Origin: Microbacterium hydrocarbonoxydans
GTDB taxonomy: Bacteria; Actinomycetota; Actinomycetes; Actinomycetales; Microbacteriaceae
Reading direction: 5' to 3'
Assembly (NCBI RefSeq): GCF_023715885.1
Contig: NZ_JAMBOY010000005.1
Span: forward strand, 204,720 to 268,719
Length of the DNA stretch: 64,000 bases
Shown: positions 26,098 to 35,506 of the stretch, one piece after another
Layout: each line of letters opens with the position of its first letter
Position numbering within the stretch: the stretch's first letter is position 1
Made by a program: the position numbers and the translations under genes
Notes under the pieces: model-generated
What the model saw: only the letters and a program-made list of their open reading frames with translations
The model's database searches: none
Told to the model about the DNA's origin: nothing

Positions 26098-27603
26098 TCA
26101 TGCCGACCTGGCCAGTGGTGGAGCGCTGTGGGTGGGGGTGTGCCATCGTCGGGTGGGGTCCCACCAGGCGGGTCCGCGGACCTGGGGGACGCCGTTGTTC
26201 ATGCGGATCTCCCACCCGGAGGTGGGGAGGGAGCGGTGGTGCCACCAGCACAACGGGACGCCGTTGTCGGTGGAGGTCGGCCCGCCGCGGGCGTGTTCGG
26301 TGACGTGGTGGATCTCGCACCACGCCGCCGGAACATGACAGCCGGGGATGAGGCATTCGGTGTCGCGGGCGATGATCGCCCGCCGCTGATGCACGGTGAA
26401 CACCCGGTCCGTGACGGTGATCCCCACGATCCTTCCCTGATCGACCACCACCCGTTGGATCACCCCGGAGCACGCCGTGTGCGCGGCCGCCGTGGTGGGG
26501 ATCGTGGCATCCGACCCGGGCAGCCGCGCCCGCCCGGTGTTCCCCGCTAGGTCTGTCGCATCGACCGTCACGACCAGCGTCGGCGCGGCCCCACCCAGGG
26601 ACGGCATGTCCTGGTGTCGGGCCGCGATCCCCACCGCCGCCGCGAACGCGTCATGACGTCTCTGGGCGTGCGTGCGGGAATCGACCACCGCACGCGGATC
26701 AGAGTTCCACGGATCCAGCGGGACGGCATCACCCGACTCGGCACCAGCACCATTCGCCGTGTTCCCGTCCTCGCCCGGCGACGGGGTGAACCTCACCCCG
26801 GTCGGGTGGGGTGGGCCGTCGACTTTCGGGTTGAGCATCGCATCCAGTACCGCCTGCAGCTGCGCTGCCGCATCCGGGAGCAGGTGCCCGGTGATCCGGT
26901 GCAGACCCTGGTGCAGGCGCCCGATCGTCAGGCCGCGACGCTGGAGTGCGTACTGGTCGTCCAGCTCGGGGCCGTCCGGGTCCAACACCACCGCGATCTG
27001 CTGCGCCACCCGCCCCAGATCCTCCGGCAACACCCCCGGACCCCGCGCCGGTTCCCCCGACACACCTGTGCTCTCATCGTCCTCGTCTTCGAGGTCACCA
27101 GCGTCGTCCTCGTCGTGACGGCCGCGGGCGGTATCGGCGAGGAACGCATCCGCCGCCAACCGCTCTTCCGCCCCGATCCGGTCATGAATCCGCTCCACCG
27201 GGCCCGTCGCCGCCACCACCCCCGCCACCCCGATCACCCCGTCCAACAGGGCGTCCCGCACCGCCGGCCACCGCGCCGGCAACCACTCCCCCGACACCAG
27301 GCTCGACTCCCGCCGCACCAGCCCCGCCGCCTTCACCACCCGCCCCGCACCGGCCCCATCGACCAGCAGGGCGCGCTGCACCAACTCCTGCGCGCTGCGA
27401 CACCCCGCCCCGTGCGCAAGATCGACCGGGTTCGTCGACCCGAGCGTCTCCACCACCACCGCCTCCACCCGCCGCAACACCGCACCCGCCGCCTGCAACA
27501 CCCGCACCCGATCCGTGTCAGACAACCCCGCCAGGGTGTCGTCGGACAGCACCGCATCCAGGTCGCACGCGACCTGAGCGAGTACGTCGGCGGGGTGGGT
27601 CAT
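26098..27603 (-). CDS. DUF222 and HNH endonuclease domain protein (13E12 family)
   Basis: A 501-residue protein with an N-terminal helical DUF222 domain (about 1-330) and a C-terminal HNH nuclease: CLIPGCHVPAAWCEIHHVTE, then LCWWHHRSLPTSGWEI. The zinc cysteines, the His-His pair and the final HH are all present, so the nuclease is likely intact. The start at 27603 (MTHPADV) is preferred; the frame is open 28 codons further upstream without conserved character. Many copies of this family occur in each Microbacteriaceae genome and their role is unknown. A cluster of short repeats lies directly upstream. Confidence 0.9.
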   Translation of the reverse strand: MTHPADVLAQVACDLDAVLSDDTLAGLSDTDRVRVLQAAGAVLRRVEAVVVETLGSTNPVDLAHGAGCRSAQELVQRALLVDGAGAGRVVKAAGLVRRESSLVSGEWLPARWPAVRDALLDGVIGVAGVVAATGPVERIHDRIGAEERLAADAFLADTARGRHDEDDAGDLEDEDDESTGVSGEPARGPGVLPEDLGRVAQQIAVVLDPDGPELDDQYALQRRGLTIGRLHQGLHRITGHLLPDAAAQLQAVLDAMLNPKVDGPPHPTGVRFTPSPGEDGNTANGAGAESGDAVPLDPWNSDPRAVVDSRTHAQRRHDAFAAAVGIAARHQDMPSLGGAAPTLVVTVDATDLAGNTGRARLPGSDATIPTTAAAHTACSGVIQRVVVDQGRIVGITVTDRVFTVHQRRAIIARDTECLIPGCHVPAAWCEIHHVTEHARGGPTSTDNGVPLCWWHHRSLPTSGWEIRMNNGVPQVRGPAWWDPTRRWHTPTHSAPPLARSA

Positions 27604-27746
27604 ACCCTCATCCAACCCCGGGCCACCGACATTCACGCGGGTGAAACCACCAGAAACGGACCAGGTCAGAGGCGTATTCCAAAACACCGGAACACGGTGC
27701 GAACGGCGAGGGGAGAAGGCCTCAACGAACCAGAGACCTCACCGCG

Positions 27747-27931
27747 TTTCGTCTCGCTCCGCTCGCTCAACGACCCGACACGAAACCACATTTCGTCTCG
27801 CTCCGCTAGCCCAACGACCGATGGGGTGGGTTTCGTCTCGCTCCGCTCACTCAACGACCGGAACCCCACCACGTTTCGTCTCGCTCCGCTCGCTCAACGA
27901 CCCTCGAAGGAGGTCCGTTCGCGCAACGACC
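27747..27931. repeat. Cluster of 29-base repeats (tttcgtctcgctccgctcgc family)
   Basis: Four copies of a 29-base unit, starting tttcgtctcgctccgct and ending caacgacc, lie at 27747-27775, 27791-27819, 27831-27859 and 27874-27902, with start-to-start distances of 44, 40 and 43 bases. A degenerate fifth copy (gttcgcgcaacgacc) ends at about 27931. The spacers of 11-15 bases differ. The non-coding stretch from 27604 to 27966 (363 bases) holds nothing else recognisable. This is a REP-like intergenic repeat family found widely in Microbacteriaceae and not a CRISPR. Confidence 0.85.
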
Positions 27932-27966
27932 CGGGATCGGAGCAACAACGGAGGGTAGACCTCGGG

Positions 27967-28377
27967 CTAGGCGAGTCCGCGCTCGTCGAGCCACCGCTTC
28001 GCCACCAGCACCGGGGCCCGCACGAGCCAGGCGTCGGCGATGAGCTCCGCGAGGCGGTCGCGATCGATCGCATCCAGCCGCACGAGAAGCCCGGAGTAGC
28101 CGTCGAAATGCGGGATCGAGAAGAGGATGCCGGGCTCGGCCGCGAGTAAAGCCTCTTTCTCCGCCAGACTGCCGACCCGCACGGCGAGCACCGGGCCCTC
28201 CGGCCACGCGGCTCCGAGCGCGGCAAGCTGCCGCAGGTCGGCCGCGCGGGGACCACGGATCCACGCGATCTGGCCGCTCGACAACCGCCACGCCGGCTCC
28301 CCGGTGTGGCCGCCCACCCGCTCGGTCACACCGGGGAGCGCGAGCGCGATCGCTCGCACGTCGTCGATGGTCGCCAT
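27967..28377 (-). CDS. MmcQ/YjbR family protein
   Basis: A 136-residue protein of the MmcQ/YjbR double-wing fold. Typical segments are the start MATIDDVRAIALALPGVTE, then WRLSSGQIAWIRGPR, and near the end HFDGYSGLLVRLDAIDRDRL followed by LIADAWLVRAP. The family is small, cytoplasmic and possibly DNA-binding, but without a settled function. The ATG at 28377 is used because the conserved N-terminus begins there; an in-frame start at 28410 adds 11 residues. Confidence 0.88.
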   Translation of the reverse strand: MATIDDVRAIALALPGVTERVGGHTGEPAWRLSSGQIAWIRGPRAADLRQLAALGAAWPEGPVLAVRVGSLAEKEALLAAEPGILFSIPHFDGYSGLLVRLDAIDRDRLAELIADAWLVRAPVLVAKRWLDERGLA

Positions 28378-28426
28378 GTCGCCATCGTCCTCCCGCAGAG
28401 CGGTCGCCACAACAGCCCGTCACACA

Positions 28427-28455
28427 CGCACGCGTGAAGCTCACACACGCGTGCG
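28427..28455. terminator. Hairpin terminator candidate downstream of the GH38 gene
   Basis: A 10-bp perfect stem (cgcacgcgtg at 28427-28436 with cacgcgtgcg at 28446-28455) and a 9-base loop lie just after the stop of the minus-strand GH38 gene and before the YjbR gene. No U-tract is present. Confidence 0.55.
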
Positions 28456-28465
28456 GGGAGACGGC

Positions 28466-31465
28466 TCAGCGCGCGATGCGCAGCGTCCGCACCTCGAACG
28501 GTCGCAGCGACAGCTCGCCACCCACGCGAGCATCCTCCAGCGGATCCTCGATGAGCGACACCTCGCGGATCTCAGCGTGCTCGAACCCGACGGTCAGCGA
28601 CCCCGTCGTTCGGCGACCCAGCGCCTCGTAGAGCCGAACGATCACGTCGCCCGACCCGTCGTCGGCGAGTTTGACGCCCGAGACGACGATGCCCTCTCCC
28701 TGCACCGACACGAGCGGCTCCACCTCGCGCGCACCGCGCACGACCGTCGGCACGGAGTTCAGCGCGATGCCCTCAGCGGTGGCGATCTCGGCATCCGCTC
28801 CGATCACGAACCCGATCTCGATCTGATGCGGCCCGTGATCCGTGTCGGGATCCGGGAACCGCGGCGCCCGCAACAGCGACAGGCGCACGGTCGTGGTGAC
28901 GGCATCACCCTCGACATCGCGCGACGTGTCGTAACCGTAGATCGAGTCGTTGACGAGCGCGACCCCGAAGTCCTGCTCGCGCACGAGCACGAAACGGTGC
29001 ATCGACGCCTCGAACTTCGCAGCCTCCCAGCTGGTGTTCGTGTGTGTGACGCGCGCCTGGTAGCCGAACTGCGTCTCGGCCTCGGTGTGCGACGCCTGCA
29101 CGTCGAGCGGGAAGGCGAGCTTCAGCAGCTTCTCGGTCTCGTGCCAGTCGACATCGTTGCGCAGGTGCACGGTGCGCGACCCCGGGGCCAGCACGATGGT
29201 CTGCTCGATGCGGGACTGCGAGAACTCGCGCACCACCCGCACCACGGCTGCGCCGTCGACGACGGACGCCGAGATCGACGCCGCCTCGGTCAGGTCGGTG
29301 ACGCTGTTGCGGTAGTAGCGGTCGATGTCCCACGCGTCCCACATGTTGGGGAAGTCCTGGTGCAGTTGGAAGAGGTTCGCGGCACGTCCCTCGGCGACGG
29401 CCTCTCGTCCTGTGGCCTTGTCGACCGCCGACACGATCAGGCCCTCACCCGATACGAGCACCGACACGAGGTCGTTCTCCAGGCGCCAGCCGCCGGCCTC
29501 CTCCGTGAGCGACGTCGGGGCGGCAACCGGTTCGGCGACCCAGGCCGCACCGAGCGCGCGACCCGAGCCTGCGCCGACGGAGCTCGGCGTGAACCGCAGC
29601 TCGCGATCGCCCTCGCCCGCGAGCGACCGCCGCGCGGCATCCGCGATGTCCTGCGCATCCGAGAGCACGCCGGTCAGCACCTCGACGGCCTCGCGATGCA
29701 CCCAGGCGATCGAGGTGCCGGGGAGGATGTCGTGGAACTCGTGCAGCAGCACGGTCTCCCACAGCCGGTCGATCTCGCCCTTCGGGTACGCGGCGCCGGT
29801 GCGCACGGCATCCGTGGCCGCCCAGAGCTCCGCCTCGACGAGCGCGTGCTCCGCCCAGCGGTGCAGCGCCTTCGTCGCGTGCTGGCTGGTGAGCGTGCCG
29901 CGGTGCAGCTCGAGGTAGAGCTCGCCGACCCAGACCGCGGGGTTCGCGATCTCGGCGCGCGCCTTCTCGAAGAAGGAGTCAGGATGCTCCCACTCGACGC
30001 GCGCGCTGCCCTCGAGGTCGCGCAGGCGCTCAGCCTTGCCGGTCATCTCACGTGTCGTGCCGCCACCGCCGTCACCCCAGCCGACCGGGGCGATCGACCG
30101 CGACGAGACGCGGTTCTCCTTGAACTGACGGGAGGCCTTCGCGACCTCCATGCCGCTCAACTGCGAGTTGTAGGTGTCCATCGACGGGAAGTGCGTGAAC
30201 ATCCGCGAGCCGTCGATGCCCTCCCACAGGAAGCTGTGGTGCGGGAACACGTTCTGCTGGTTCCAGGAGATCTTCTGCGTGAAGAACCACGCGAATCCGG
30301 CGCGACGCATGAGCTGCGGCAGCGCGGGCGAGTATCCGAAGCTGTCGGGGAGCCAGACGCCCCTCGATCGGATGCCGAACTCGCGCTCAAAGAATCGCTG
30401 ACCGTATGCGAACTGACGCACCAGCGACTCGCCCGACGGCATGACGGTGTCGGACTCGACCCACATGCCGCCGAGCGGCAGGAAGCGCCCGTCTGCGACG
30501 GCGGCCTTGACGCGCTCCCACACCTCGGGGCGGTGCTGCTTGAGCCACGCGTACTGCTGCGCGCTCGACATGCCGTACTGGAACTCGGGCTGCTCCTCGA
30601 TCAGCGAGGTCATCGACGAGGTCGTACGCGCGACCTTGCGGATCGTCTCGCGCACCGGCCACAGCCAGGCGGAGTCGATGTGCGCGTGGCCGATCGCCGA
30701 GATCTGGTGCGCGCTCGCCTCGGCCGGCGCGGCGAGGACGCCTTCGAGACGGGCGCGGGCGTCGGATGCCGTCTCTGCGATGCGCTGCAGGTCGAGCACG
30801 TCGAGCGCGTCATCCATCGCCTGCAGGATGCGCATGCGCCGCGGCGATGTCGGCGCGAGTTCGGCCTGCAGCTCGTACAGCACTTCGAGATCGAGGGAGA
30901 GGTCGAACACCTCCTGCTCGAAGACGGCCAGGTCCATCCGCCGCGAGCGGTACAGCCGCTCCTTCGAGGAGGTGCGGATGTCGCCCTCCTGCGTGGGCAG
31001 GAAGGGGTGGTAGTCGAGGAGCACCGGGTTCGCGGCCGCCTCGAGGTACAGCTCCACGGGCTCGTCGCCCCGGGCGGTCTGCGCGATCGGGACCCACTGG
31101 TTGCGCGGGTTGATGCTCTTCACGGGAGAGCCGTCGGGGCGGTAGACGAGCGCCTCGCACTGGAACCCGGGCATGTTGATGTCGAAACCGAGGTCGATCA
31201 CGGCCTCGACCCGGCGGCCGGCCCACTCCGCCGGCACGCTGCCGGTGAGGCGGAACCAGGTGGTGCCCCAAGCCGGACCCCACATCTCGCCGACCGCGGC
31301 CGGCTCGAAGTCGAGGGCGAGTCCCTCGGTCGGGGCGATCGGCTCCCCGGGCAGTTCGTGCTGTGCGATCTCCAGCGGCACGGAGGCCGAGTGGATGGCG
31401 GGTCGGATCCGCTCTTCCAGGACGCGCTTGACGCGGCCGACGGTGAGCGAGGTGTCGTCATGCAT
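28466..31465 (-). CDS. GH38 alpha-mannosidase, cytoplasmic
   Basis: A 999-residue glycoside hydrolase family 38 enzyme that removes alpha-linked mannose. After an N-terminal accessory domain, the catalytic domain carries the zinc motif GHAHIDSAWLWP (259-270, His and Asp ligands) and WLPDSFGYSP (371-380) with nucleophile Asp374. The C-terminal half (about 550-999) is the beta-sandwich region common to the family. There is no signal peptide, so it acts on imported glycans, probably the alpha-1,3/1,6-mannose of N-glycans. It is divergent from a LacI regulator with a CTNAAGCGNTNTAG operator between them. Overall size and layout match bacterial GH38 enzymes used in N-glycan breakdown. Confidence 0.95.
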   Translation of the reverse strand: MHDDTSLTVGRVKRVLEERIRPAIHSASVPLEIAQHELPGEPIAPTEGLALDFEPAAVGEMWGPAWGTTWFRLTGSVPAEWAGRRVEAVIDLGFDINMPGFQCEALVYRPDGSPVKSINPRNQWVPIAQTARGDEPVELYLEAAANPVLLDYHPFLPTQEGDIRTSSKERLYRSRRMDLAVFEQEVFDLSLDLEVLYELQAELAPTSPRRMRILQAMDDALDVLDLQRIAETASDARARLEGVLAAPAEASAHQISAIGHAHIDSAWLWPVRETIRKVARTTSSMTSLIEEQPEFQYGMSSAQQYAWLKQHRPEVWERVKAAVADGRFLPLGGMWVESDTVMPSGESLVRQFAYGQRFFEREFGIRSRGVWLPDSFGYSPALPQLMRRAGFAWFFTQKISWNQQNVFPHHSFLWEGIDGSRMFTHFPSMDTYNSQLSGMEVAKASRQFKENRVSSRSIAPVGWGDGGGGTTREMTGKAERLRDLEGSARVEWEHPDSFFEKARAEIANPAVWVGELYLELHRGTLTSQHATKALHRWAEHALVEAELWAATDAVRTGAAYPKGEIDRLWETVLLHEFHDILPGTSIAWVHREAVEVLTGVLSDAQDIADAARRSLAGEGDRELRFTPSSVGAGSGRALGAAWVAEPVAAPTSLTEEAGGWRLENDLVSVLVSGEGLIVSAVDKATGREAVAEGRAANLFQLHQDFPNMWDAWDIDRYYRNSVTDLTEAASISASVVDGAAVVRVVREFSQSRIEQTIVLAPGSRTVHLRNDVDWHETEKLLKLAFPLDVQASHTEAETQFGYQARVTHTNTSWEAAKFEASMHRFVLVREQDFGVALVNDSIYGYDTSRDVEGDAVTTTVRLSLLRAPRFPDPDTDHGPHQIEIGFVIGADAEIATAEGIALNSVPTVVRGAREVEPLVSVQGEGIVVSGVKLADDGSGDVIVRLYEALGRRTTGSLTVGFEHAEIREVSLIEDPLEDARVGGELSLRPFEVRTLRIAR

Positions 31466-31552
31466 TGGGTCAGTCTCCGAGCTCGACGGTGAGAGGGGGC
31501 GGGGTGACGGCGAGGGGGAATGCGCTGCCGTCCGACGATGCTATCGGATTTA

Positions 31553-31566
31553 CTAAAGCGATCTAG
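31553..31566 (+). promoter_or_regulatory. LacI-type operator 1 (CTAAAGCGATCTAG)
   Basis: This site matches CTNAAGCGNTNTAG, the sequence shared by four promoter regions of the mannosidase locus. It has the central CG and inverted halves usual for LacI-family operators. It lies between the divergent GH38 gene (start 31465) and the LacI gene (start 31634), so it could control both. Confidence 0.8.
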
Positions 31567-31633
31567 CATCCGTGTCCTTCCGGTGTCGCCACTTCTTCCT
31601 GCGGGCTAAACCGATCAAGTAGGGTGAGGGACT

Positions 31634-32665
31634 ATGAGCCCGGCGAAACGCGTCACGATCGCCGATATCGCGCGCATGGCCGGCGTCTCGCCCGGCGCGG
31701 TCTCGTTCGCCCTCAACGGCCGTCCGGGCGTGAGCGAGGAGACGCGGCAGCGCATCCTGGCGATCGTCGAGGAGAACGGCTGGCAGCCCAGCTCCGCGGC
31801 GCGTGCCCTCGTCGGCGCCCGCGCGAACACGGTCGGTTTCGCCCTCGCGCGCCCCGCCCGCTCCCTCGGCTCCGAGGCGTTCTTCACCGACCTCATCGCC
31901 GGCATCGAGTCGCGACTCTCCGAGAGCAAGGTCAGTCTGCAGCTGCGGCTCGTCAGCGGCATCGCGGAGGAGATGGAGGTGCACCGGCAGTGGCGCTCGT
32001 CCAATCAGGTCGACGGCATCATCCTCATCGACCCCCGCGACGACGACCCCCGCGGCGAGCGCATCACCGCTCTCGACGCCCGCGCCGTCATGATCGGCTC
32101 GAAGCCGTCGCCCGAGGGCGCGGTGCCCAGCGTGTGGATCGGCGACGACGCGGTGGCGGAATCCCTCTTCTCGTACCTCGCGGCTCTCGGCCACGAGCGC
32201 ATCGCCTACGTGGCGGGGCCTGCCGAGCTCGAGCACACGCGACTGCGTGCCGAGGTGCTCGAGCGGATGACCGCCGACGGGATCGCGGGCGAGGTCATCA
32301 CGACCGACTTCTCCCCCGCGCGGTCGTCGGCCGTGACGCGCACACTCCTCGCCCGGCGGCAGCGCCCGACCGCGATCGTGTACGACAACGACGTCATGGC
32401 CGTGGCCGGACTCCGGGTCGCCCAGGAGATGGGCCGCCGCGTGCCGCGCGATGTCTCGCTCGCGTCGTTCGACGACTCCGTCATCGCCGGGCTCATCAAC
32501 CCGTCGATCACCGCGATGACGCGTGACACGTTCGAACTCGGCGAACGCGCCGCCACCCTGCTGCTGCAGCAGATCGAGGCGGGCGCGAACCTGCCGAGCG
32601 TCGAGGGGCCGACGCCGACGCTCACGGTGCGCGAGAGCACGGCTCCGCCGGCGCCCACGAACTGA
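31634..32665 (+). CDS. LacI family regulator of the mannosidase locus
   Basis: A 343-residue LacI regulator. The DNA-binding headpiece is VTIADIARMAGVSPGAVSFA (about 7-26) with the hinge helix around SSAARALVG; the periplasmic-binding-like ligand domain follows from about residue 62, with SVWIGDDAV and FDDSVIAGLINPS. The ATG follows a TAGGGT box by 8 bases. It lies among GH38, GH5, ABC transporter, GH92 and EndoH genes. Four copies of a CTNAAGCGNTNTAG operator in front of these genes make it the likely local repressor, lifted by a mannose-containing sugar. It is probably autoregulated through the operator at 31553-31566. Confidence 0.93.
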   Translation: MSPAKRVTIADIARMAGVSPGAVSFALNGRPGVSEETRQRILAIVEENGWQPSSAARALVGARANTVGFALARPARSLGSEAFFTDLIAGIESRLSESKVSLQLRLVSGIAEEMEVHRQWRSSNQVDGIILIDPRDDDPRGERITALDARAVMIGSKPSPEGAVPSVWIGDDAVAESLFSYLAALGHERIAYVAGPAELEHTRLRAEVLERMTADGIAGEVITTDFSPARSSAVTRTLLARRQRPTAIVYDNDVMAVAGLRVAQEMGRRVPRDVSLASFDDSVIAGLINPSITAMTRDTFELGERAATLLLQQIEAGANLPSVEGPTPTLTVRESTAPPAPTN

Positions 32666-32678
32666 CCGGGCGATCGCC

Positions 32679-33989
32679 TCAGGCCTGCACGACGGTGTTC
32701 ACCGAGCCGTAGCGCTCCACCCCGCTCGCGGCGAGATCGGGACGGATCAGATGCCGGATGCCGCGGGCGTCGAGCGCCGCCGCATCGAGTGCGTCGACCG
32801 ACGTGACCAGAGCGGGGTCCAGTCCGCTCGTGCAGGCGTCCACCCACGCCTGGAACACCGCGCCGCCGGGGCTGAGGGCGGCCCTGCTCACCGGCACCTC
32901 GCGTTCGTCGACCTCGACGACGATCGCGGTGTCGCGCGTCGGCGCCGCGGTGCGCCGGCGCAGCTCGGGGATGAGCTCGGCGAGGCGACGGCCGATCGGC
33001 TTCGCCGCGCCCGCCTGATCGACGAGTCCGAGGGAGTACTCCAGCTCGGGGAAGTCGCCGAGCTCGCGGCTCACGTCGTGCGAGCACCACCAGGTGATGC
33101 CCCACAGGTTCTCGGTGCGCGCCGCCGAGCGCACCGTCGCCTCGAGGAACCCGGGCATCTCGTCGTCTGCCAGACAGTTCGAGGGCGCCCCGACCTCCTG
33201 CAGCCAGATCGGTCGATCGCCGTCGGTCGCGAACGCGCGGGAGAGCTCGATGAGGTATTCCGCGTGCCGGTCGGAGGCCACGGATCGCCCGCCGTACCGC
33301 TGCGCGGTGCCGTTGAAGATCCAGGAGTGGATGGTCGTCATGGCGCCGAGGCGCGACGCGTGCGCAGGCGTGAAGCCGTGCCCGTCCATGTACCAGACGG
33401 CGTCGTACTCGCTGTGCACATGCGGCAGGCCGGGGGCCGCCTGCTCGGCGGCCGACAGCAGGGCCTCGATCCATCCCCCCGCCTCGTCCTGCGTCACCGG
33501 CCAGGGCGACGGGTGGGTATGCGCGGAGAACTGGTTGACCTCGTTGCCGAGGGTCAACCCGAGGAAGTTGGGGGCGTCGCCGAGCGCACGACCCAGGCGG
33601 TCGACGAGCGCGACCTGACCGTCGAGCGCCCTGGCGTCGGTGAACATGTTCTTGTCGTGCCACGTGAACAGCCACGACGGCACGAAGTCGAAGCTCGACA
33701 GGTGCCCCTGGATGACGTCGACGCTCGCGTCCATCCCGAACTCCGCGGCGATGTCGACCATCGCCCGCACGTCGTCGACGGCCTTGGCGCGGATGAACGT
33801 GCGGTTCGGCTGCAGCACCGTCCACAGCGGGAACACCCGGACGTGATCCAGCCCGAGCTCGGCGAGCGCCGCGAAGTCGCGACGCACGTCGTCGGGGGTG
33901 AAGTCCAGCCAGGAGTGCATCCAGTCCTTCGACGGCGTGTAATTCGCCCCGAACCTCAGGGGAGCATCGAGGGCGCCGCGCTGCGTCAT
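32679..33989 (-). CDS. GH5 family glycoside hydrolase, probable GH5_18 beta-mannosidase
   Basis: A 436-residue (beta/alpha)8 hydrolase of clan GH-A. It begins [19 protein letters not shown]; the acid/base Glu is in [10 protein letters not shown] (E150) and the nucleophile in [10 protein letters not shown] (E265). Its opening and the NEVNQFSAH motif resemble GH5 subfamily 18, whose bifidobacterial member splits Man-beta-1,4-GlcNAc, the core left after EndoH release and alpha-mannosidase trimming; the subfamily call is from memory and inference. No signal peptide, so cytoplasmic. The start at 33989 is chosen because the conserved sequence begins there; the upstream frame is arginine-rich. An operator (34040-34053) is 51 bases upstream. 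Confidence 0.85.
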   Translation of the reverse strand: MTQRGALDAPLRFGANYTPSKDWMHSWLDFTPDDVRRDFAALAELGLDHVRVFPLWTVLQPNRTFIRAKAVDDVRAMVDIAAEFGMDASVDVIQGHLSSFDFVPSWLFTWHDKNMFTDARALDGQVALVDRLGRALGDAPNFLGLTLGNEVNQFSAHTHPSPWPVTQDEAGGWIEALLSAAEQAAPGLPHVHSEYDAVWYMDGHGFTPAHASRLGAMTTIHSWIFNGTAQRYGGRSVASDRHAEYLIELSRAFATDGDRPIWLQEVGAPSNCLADDEMPGFLEATVRSAARTENLWGITWWCSHDVSRELGDFPELEYSLGLVDQAGAAKPIGRRLAELIPELRRRTAAPTRDTAIVVEVDEREVPVSRAALSPGGAVFQAWVDACTSGLDPALVTSVDALDAAALDARGIRHLIRPDLAASGVERYGSVNTVVQA

Positions 33990-34039
33990 GAATCCGGACC
34001 TTTCCGACGGTGTCCTCCGGCGAGGACGGGATCGGACCA

Positions 34040-34053
34040 CTATAACGCTTGAG
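34040..34053 (-). promoter_or_regulatory. LacI-type operator 2 (CTCAAGCGTTATAG on the minus strand)
   Basis: This matches CTNAAGCGNTNTAG and lies 51 bases upstream of the GH5 gene start (33989), reading in the direction of that gene. Confidence 0.75.
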
Positions 34054-34107
34054 CAACATCGCGCATACCATCGCCTGAGTGACGGCATGCGACCGCTAGA
34101 GCAAGCC

Positions 34108-34153
34108 TTGACACGCGACGTTTCGGATGGTTTTATCTGCTAAAGCGCTGTAG
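34108..34153 (+). promoter_or_regulatory. Promoter and LacI-type operator 3 of the ABC transporter/GH92 operon
   Basis: A consensus -35 TTGACA (34108-34113) is followed after 17 bases by TTTTAT (34131-34136). The operator CTAAAGCGCTGTAG (34140-34153) begins just after the -10 box and covers the probable start of transcription, a layout suited to repression. The first gene begins at 34203, 49 bases further on. Confidence 0.8.
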
Positions 34154-34202
34154 TCCGATGACTGGACCCGCGCCCTATCGCCCGCCTCGAGGAAGAAGCA
34201 CG

Positions 34203-35504
34203 ATGAGAGTTCCGACACGCATTGCCACGGTGGCAGCCTTCAGCATCGGCGTCCTGGCGCTGACGAGTTGCACGGGAGGCGGGGGCGGCGGGAGCGATTC
34301 CGGCCCGATCGACACCTCCGGGGAGCTGAGCGGAACCATCCAGTTCCAGACCTGGTCGCTCAAGAACGAGAAGTTCACCCCGTATTTCGAGGACATCATC
34401 GACGCGTTCGAGGAGGAGCACCCCGACGTCACTGTCGAGTGGCTCGACCAGCCGGGCGACGGCTACCAGGAGAAGATCCTCAGCCAGGCCAACGCCGACA
34501 CCCTGCCCGACGTGCTGAACCTGCCGCCGGACATCGCCTACCCGCTCGTCGCCGCCGGCAAGCTCCTCGATGTCAACGAAGCCGATGCCGACCTGAAGGA
34601 CGCGTACAACACCGGCGCGTGGGAGTCGTACAGCCAGTACCCGGGCGTCGACGGCACCTACGGCCTCCCCTGGTACCTCTCCAGCGACGCCTCGTGGTGG
34701 AACCTCGCGCAGCTCGCGCCCTACGGCGTCACGGAGGACAACCTGCCCACCACGGTCGACGAACTGCTCACCCTCGCGAAGGACGTCGCGTCGGAGTCGG
34801 GCGGCAAGGTGCAGCTGCTGTCGTCGATCCCCGCGCTCGACACGTTCACATCGGCCGGCATGGAGGTCATCGACGACGAGGGCGAGTTCGTCTTCAACAC
34901 CGACGAGGCCGCAGAGATCATCCAGGCCTACGCCGACGCGTACGCCGCCGGTGCGATGCCCGCCGAAGCCCTGACCGGCGACTACGGCGGGAACGCCGAG
35001 GCGTACATCCAGGAGAAGGTCGCCTTCACCACCGGCGGCACCGGCTTCACCACGGACCTGCAGAAGGACGCCCCGGCGCTCCTCGAGAACACGGTCGCGA
35101 CGCCGCGCCTCGGCATCCCTCCCCTGTACGTGCAGGGGCTGAACGTCTCGGCCGACTCCGACAACAAGTCGGCGGCTCTCGCGTTCGCCGAGTTCGTGAC
35201 GAACGAGGAGAACCAGATCGCGTTCTCGTCGCTCGCCGTCGGCACCGCGCCGGGCACCGCCTCGGGCGGTGACACCGTGGTCGAGAACATCTCATCGTCG
35301 GTCACCGACCCGAAGCAGCTCGCCGCGATCGACACGGTGTTCACCGCGATGCAGGATGCCAAGGCGATCCCGTTCCAGTGGACGTCCGACATGGCAACGT
35401 ACATGACTCAGCAGATCGCGCTCGCCATCAACGGCGAAGCAGATCCGAAGACGCAGCTCGACAAGATCGTCGAGTACGCCAACGCGAACCGGGTGGACCA
35501 GTAA
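34203..35504 (+). CDS. Sugar ABC transporter substrate-binding lipoprotein
   Basis: A 433-residue lipoprotein of solute-binding family 1. The signal peptide ends in lipobox LTSC with Cys23; a glycine/serine linker follows, then a two-lobe sugar-binding fold (TIQFQTWSLKNEKF..., typical YGLPWYLSSDASWWN region). GAGGAAGAA lies before the ATG; an upstream in-frame ATG at 34158 would disrupt the signal peptide. It is first in an operon with two permeases and a GH92 mannosidase, so its ligand is probably a mannose-rich oligosaccharide released by the nearby EndoH. The ATPase is not encoded here and must be supplied by a shared MsiK/MsmK-type protein. Confidence 0.93.
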   Translation: MRVPTRIATVAAFSIGVLALTSCTGGGGGGSDSGPIDTSGELSGTIQFQTWSLKNEKFTPYFEDIIDAFEEEHPDVTVEWLDQPGDGYQEKILSQANADTLPDVLNLPPDIAYPLVAAGKLLDVNEADADLKDAYNTGAWESYSQYPGVDGTYGLPWYLSSDASWWNLAQLAPYGVTEDNLPTTVDELLTLAKDVASESGGKVQLLSSIPALDTFTSAGMEVIDDEGEFVFNTDEAAEIIQAYADAYAAGAMPAEALTGDYGGNAEAYIQEKVAFTTGGTGFTTDLQKDAPALLENTVATPRLGIPPLYVQGLNVSADSDNKSAALAFAEFVTNEENQIAFSSLAVGTAPGTASGGDTVVENISSSVTDPKQLAAIDTVFTAMQDAKAIPFQWTSDMATYMTQQIALAINGEADPKTQLDKIVEYANANRVDQ

Positions 35505-35506
35505 GC

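Noticed and set aside
26098..27687. DUF222-HNH gene as part of a mobile intron or homing element
   Set aside because: No intron structure, terminal repeats or target duplication are visible around it.
27747..27931. Possible CRISPR array
   Set aside because: Repeats are regular but spacers are only 11-15 bases, the repeats vary, and no cas genes are near.
28127..31492. A 1121-codon plus-strand frame opposite the GH38 gene
   Set aside because: Arginine/histidine-rich antisense shadow without motifs.
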